DNA of 64,000 nucleotides from Candidatus Kuenenia stuttgartensis (GTDB lineage Bacteria; Planctomycetota; Planctomycetia; Isosphaerales; Isosphaeraceae), in the NCBI GenBank assembly GCA_945865635.1, contig CAMBEP010000025.1, positions 1 through 64,000 of the forward strand, in the 5' to 3' direction. Of the stretch, positions 62,107 through 64,000 are shown one piece after another. How positions within the stretch are numbered: position 1 is the first letter of the stretch; the number at the start of each line of letters is the position of its first letter. Position numbers and translations under genes: made by a program. Below the pieces are notes generated by a model. That model saw only the letters and a list, made by a program, of their open reading frames with translations. It did not search any database and was not told where the DNA came from.

Positions 62107-64000
62107 TTAAGATTGGTTTCCCAACTCATTCAAAGCATCGCGTGTGGATCGACTTAGATTCGGGCTACTCGTCGTTGCTGACGATGGCATGTCGGCCCGG
62201 ATCATCGATGGTACACTTTTGGATGCCGTCTGGAGGTCAATCCCTTTGATGTCGAATCGATTCTTGAGCCGTCTTAGAAATTCTCGCTTCACAGGCCATT
62301 GCTTGAGAGGCTTGGTCTTGATGTAAAATTTTACTATGACAGAGTTTTCACCCAGATTATCAACACCAAGCATGGTCAAATCATCGAGGCAAAGTGGGCC
62401 AAACTCTCGATCCTGACGTAACTTTTTGCCTTCCGCATGGATCTCCAGAATCACTTCGTCGATCTGTGCTTTATACGAGATCGGGATCTCGAAGACAGCT
62501 CGTGACCAGTCGTAAGAATAATTTGAGACTGTAGTCATGGAGCCATTCGGAACAAAGTGAACCGTTCCAGCCACATCACGTAAAACGGTCATGCGAAGGG
62601 TAATTCGTTCGACAACGCCGGTCAGAGTACTGACTTGAATGACGTCGTTCACTGAGAACTGGTTTTCCAGAAGGATCACAAAGCCATAAAAGTAATCTTT
62701 AATCAGGCTTTGGGCTCCAAAAGCGATAGCCACACCAAAAATCGCCGCACCACCCAGCAATGGACCAATCGGCACACCCGCCTCTTGGGCAATCAGCAAA
62801 AGCCCACCACCGATCACTCCAACAGAAACAGCGTTGGAATAGACACTGACCAGCGTTTCCGCGCGGTCCGTGCGCTCTTCCACCGAGATATTCTCCTGGC
62901 TTTGCACCATGATCCTTATCGCTCGAGAACCAAGCGACCGAAATGTGGTGCGTAAAACGATCATCATAATCAGGATGACAAGAATTCGCACGCCCCGCGT
63001 AGTCAGCCAATCAAGCATATTGATCAACGATGTCGGGTCCTGAAGTTTGGCTATCTGGCGCTGAACATCGTCGATCTGCTTCTGAACAAGAAATGTCTTG
63101 TCGTGTGCTTCTCGCAAAATATCCTGCTGTTTTGCACGCTCTGTCTGGATATCCTGAAGCCGGTTGGAATGTAGACGAGACGTATTCCTGGCTTCCTGAA
63201 ACTCTTTGTCCATGTCCAGAAGCTTCTCCGCGAGCTCCTTCAAAAGCTCCTGAGGCGCTTCGCTGATGGACTTGATTCGAAATTCCTCCTGTGCCTTGGA
63301 CAGGGTCTCATTCGCCATGTCGGCTTTTTTGCGTGCATTATCACGAAGCTTTTCCTCAAGTCGCACTTGCTGGTCAAGGTTCGCAACCTGCTCAACCGCC
63401 ATCACTTCATCTTGCTTGGCCGTCTGAAGCTGATCTTCAAGATCTGCAATGCTCTCTTCAAGGATCTTGATCTCCTGACGAACTCTTCCGGCAATCACAG
63501 AATTGCCTGTTTGTGTTTTCTTTTCAGGCTCATCTTTTGCTTTCGAGACCTGATTTAAAGCATCGTTCGCAATCATTCCCATCGGCGACGAAGCCATCGC
63601 TGCAGAGACAATGCTTTTGGCAGAATCCATTGCCTCGTTTTTAGAGGGTTCTTTCGGCTTATCCACCGCAACCGATTTTGCTGAATTCCCTGTGGTCTTT
63701 TCCGTCGGGGTTGCGGAAGACTTCGATGCCGTTGTGGCTGAAGAAGGCGAATTCTCAGCAGATTTTGCGGTTTTGGTCGGCTCCGCTGGCTTCGTCAGTC
63801 GCTCCAGTGCAGCCTTATCCGCTATGACCTTTTTCTGGATCGTCAGTATTTTTTCCCGGAGCGTCTTATTCGCTTCAATCTCAAGCTCATAGGCCGAAAG
63901 TCCTGCTTTGCGTTTTGGCTCAAGGTCCGCCAATTCCGCCTCGACTTCTGCAATCCGATCCTTATCGACCTGATCTTCCGATTTTAAATCCGTCAACTTC
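62107..64000 (-). CDS. MscS-type mechanosensitive channel with coiled-coil N-terminus (5' end missing)
   Basis: The frame is open to the window edge, so the gene starts beyond 64000. The visible 630 residues begin with a Lys/Glu/Ala-rich, coiled-coil-like and probably periplasmic region of about 330 residues. The channel follows: RGVRILVILIMMIVLRTTFRSLG helix, then GPLLGGAAIFGVAIAFGAQSLIKDYFYGFVILLENQFSVNDVIQV, which is the pore helix and beta domain of MscS, and FVPNGSMTTVSNYS. MscS channels release solutes during osmotic downshock. The long coiled coil resembles MscK-type proteins. An in-frame TTG at 63994-63996 is an unlikely start. Confidence 0.85.
   Translation of the reverse strand, partial: KLTDLKSEDQVDKDRIAEVEAELADLEPKRKAGLSAYELEIEANKTLREKILTIQKKVIADKAALERLTKPAEPTKTAKSAENSPSSATTASKSSATPTEKTTGNSAKSVAVDKPKEPSKNEAMDSAKSIVSAAMASSPMGMIANDALNQVSKAKDEPEKKTQTGNSVIAGRVRQEIKILEESIADLEDQLQTAKQDEVMAVEQVANLDQQVRLEEKLRDNARKKADMANETLSKAQEEFRIKSISEAPQELLKELAEKLLDMDKEFQEARNTSRLHSNRLQDIQTERAKQQDILREAHDKTFLVQKQIDDVQRQIAKLQDPTSLINMLDWLTTRGVRILVILIMMIVLRTTFRSLGSRAIRIMVQSQENISVEERTDRAETLVSVYSNAVSVGVIGGGLLLIAQEAGVPIGPLLGGAAIFGVAIAFGAQSLIKDYFYGFVILLENQFSVNDVIQVSTLTGVVERITLRMTVLRDVAGTVHFVPNGSMTTVSNYSYDWSRAVFEIPISYKAQIDEVILEIHAEGKKLRQDREFGPLCLDDLTMLGVDNLGENSVIVKFYIKTKPLKQWPVKREFLRRLKNRFDIKGIDLQTASKSVPSMIRADMPSSATTSSPNLSRSTRDALNELGNQS

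Overview
The window looks like a chromosomal segment of a planctomycete (Planctomycetota). Several features point there together: a DUF2617 protein, a regulator fusing an excisionase-type HTH to a receiver domain, a FlgI-like domain joined to HEAT repeats, an LEQKQLLT-type motif at the start of a large beta-helix surface protein, Tat-exported squalene-cyclase-repeat and NlpC/P60 proteins, and a composite palindromic intergenic repeat. I saw no rRNA, tRNA, CRISPR array or intact mobile element. The taxonomic call is inference from gene content, because no marker gene could be searched.

Layout. 1-4 kb: an edge fragment, a 182-bp palindromic repeat, a CoA-binding protein, deoC, a UPF0173 metallohydrolase, a Tat-exported NlpC/P60 protein and a YegP-type DUF1508 protein. 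4.1-9.7 kb: a sugar-acid block of N-acetylneuraminate lyase, Kelch mutarotase and AGE epimerase, followed on the other strand by a sugar isomerase and a Gfo/Idh/MocA dehydrogenase. 9.8-14.9 kb: a minus-strand envelope operon of methyltransferase, flippase, GT-C membrane protein and a CDP-alcohol phosphotransferase with an altered active-site motif. 15.3-20.4 kb: DUF2617, a fused iron/thiamine-type permease with no ATPase beside it, and an ABC-2 exporter pair. 20.7-29.3 kb: the FlgI-HEAT protein, the HTH-receiver regulator behind a structured leader, a GT39-like protein, moaC, a polyprenyl synthase, an XRE regulator and a secretin-like protein.

29.6-39.6 kb is the housekeeping core: purA, uppS, cdsA, phoH, pgpH-type HD hydrolase, ybeY, recO, a BamD-like lipoprotein and an LptE-like lipoprotein. 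It links undecaprenyl and phospholipid synthesis, nucleotide signalling, rRNA processing, repair and outer-membrane assembly. 39.6-45.4 kb on the minus strand holds an amidohydrolase, a NatA/NatB-type exporter whose permease is fused to a CPBP protease, and a HEAT-repeat protein. 45.6 kb carries the C-terminal remnant of an M28 glutamate-carboxypeptidase-like protein, and 46.2 kb the surface protein. 49-58.4 kb holds a duplicated-MFS/spermidine-synthase fusion, a TlpA thioredoxin, a small membrane protein, lspA, a protein with two degenerate receiver-like halves, and mfd. After a squalene-cyclase-repeat protein comes a 1.7-kb AT-rich, apparently decayed stretch, then a CAP-domain protein and the 3' part of an MscS-type channel running off the window.

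The most informative points are the animal-type sialate lyase next to a mutarotase and an AGE epimerase, the non-canonical CDP-alcohol phosphotransferase and YbeY active sites, the FlgI-HEAT and secretin-like proteins outside any flagellar or secretion cluster, the truncated M28 remnant, and the structured leader before the HTH-receiver gene.
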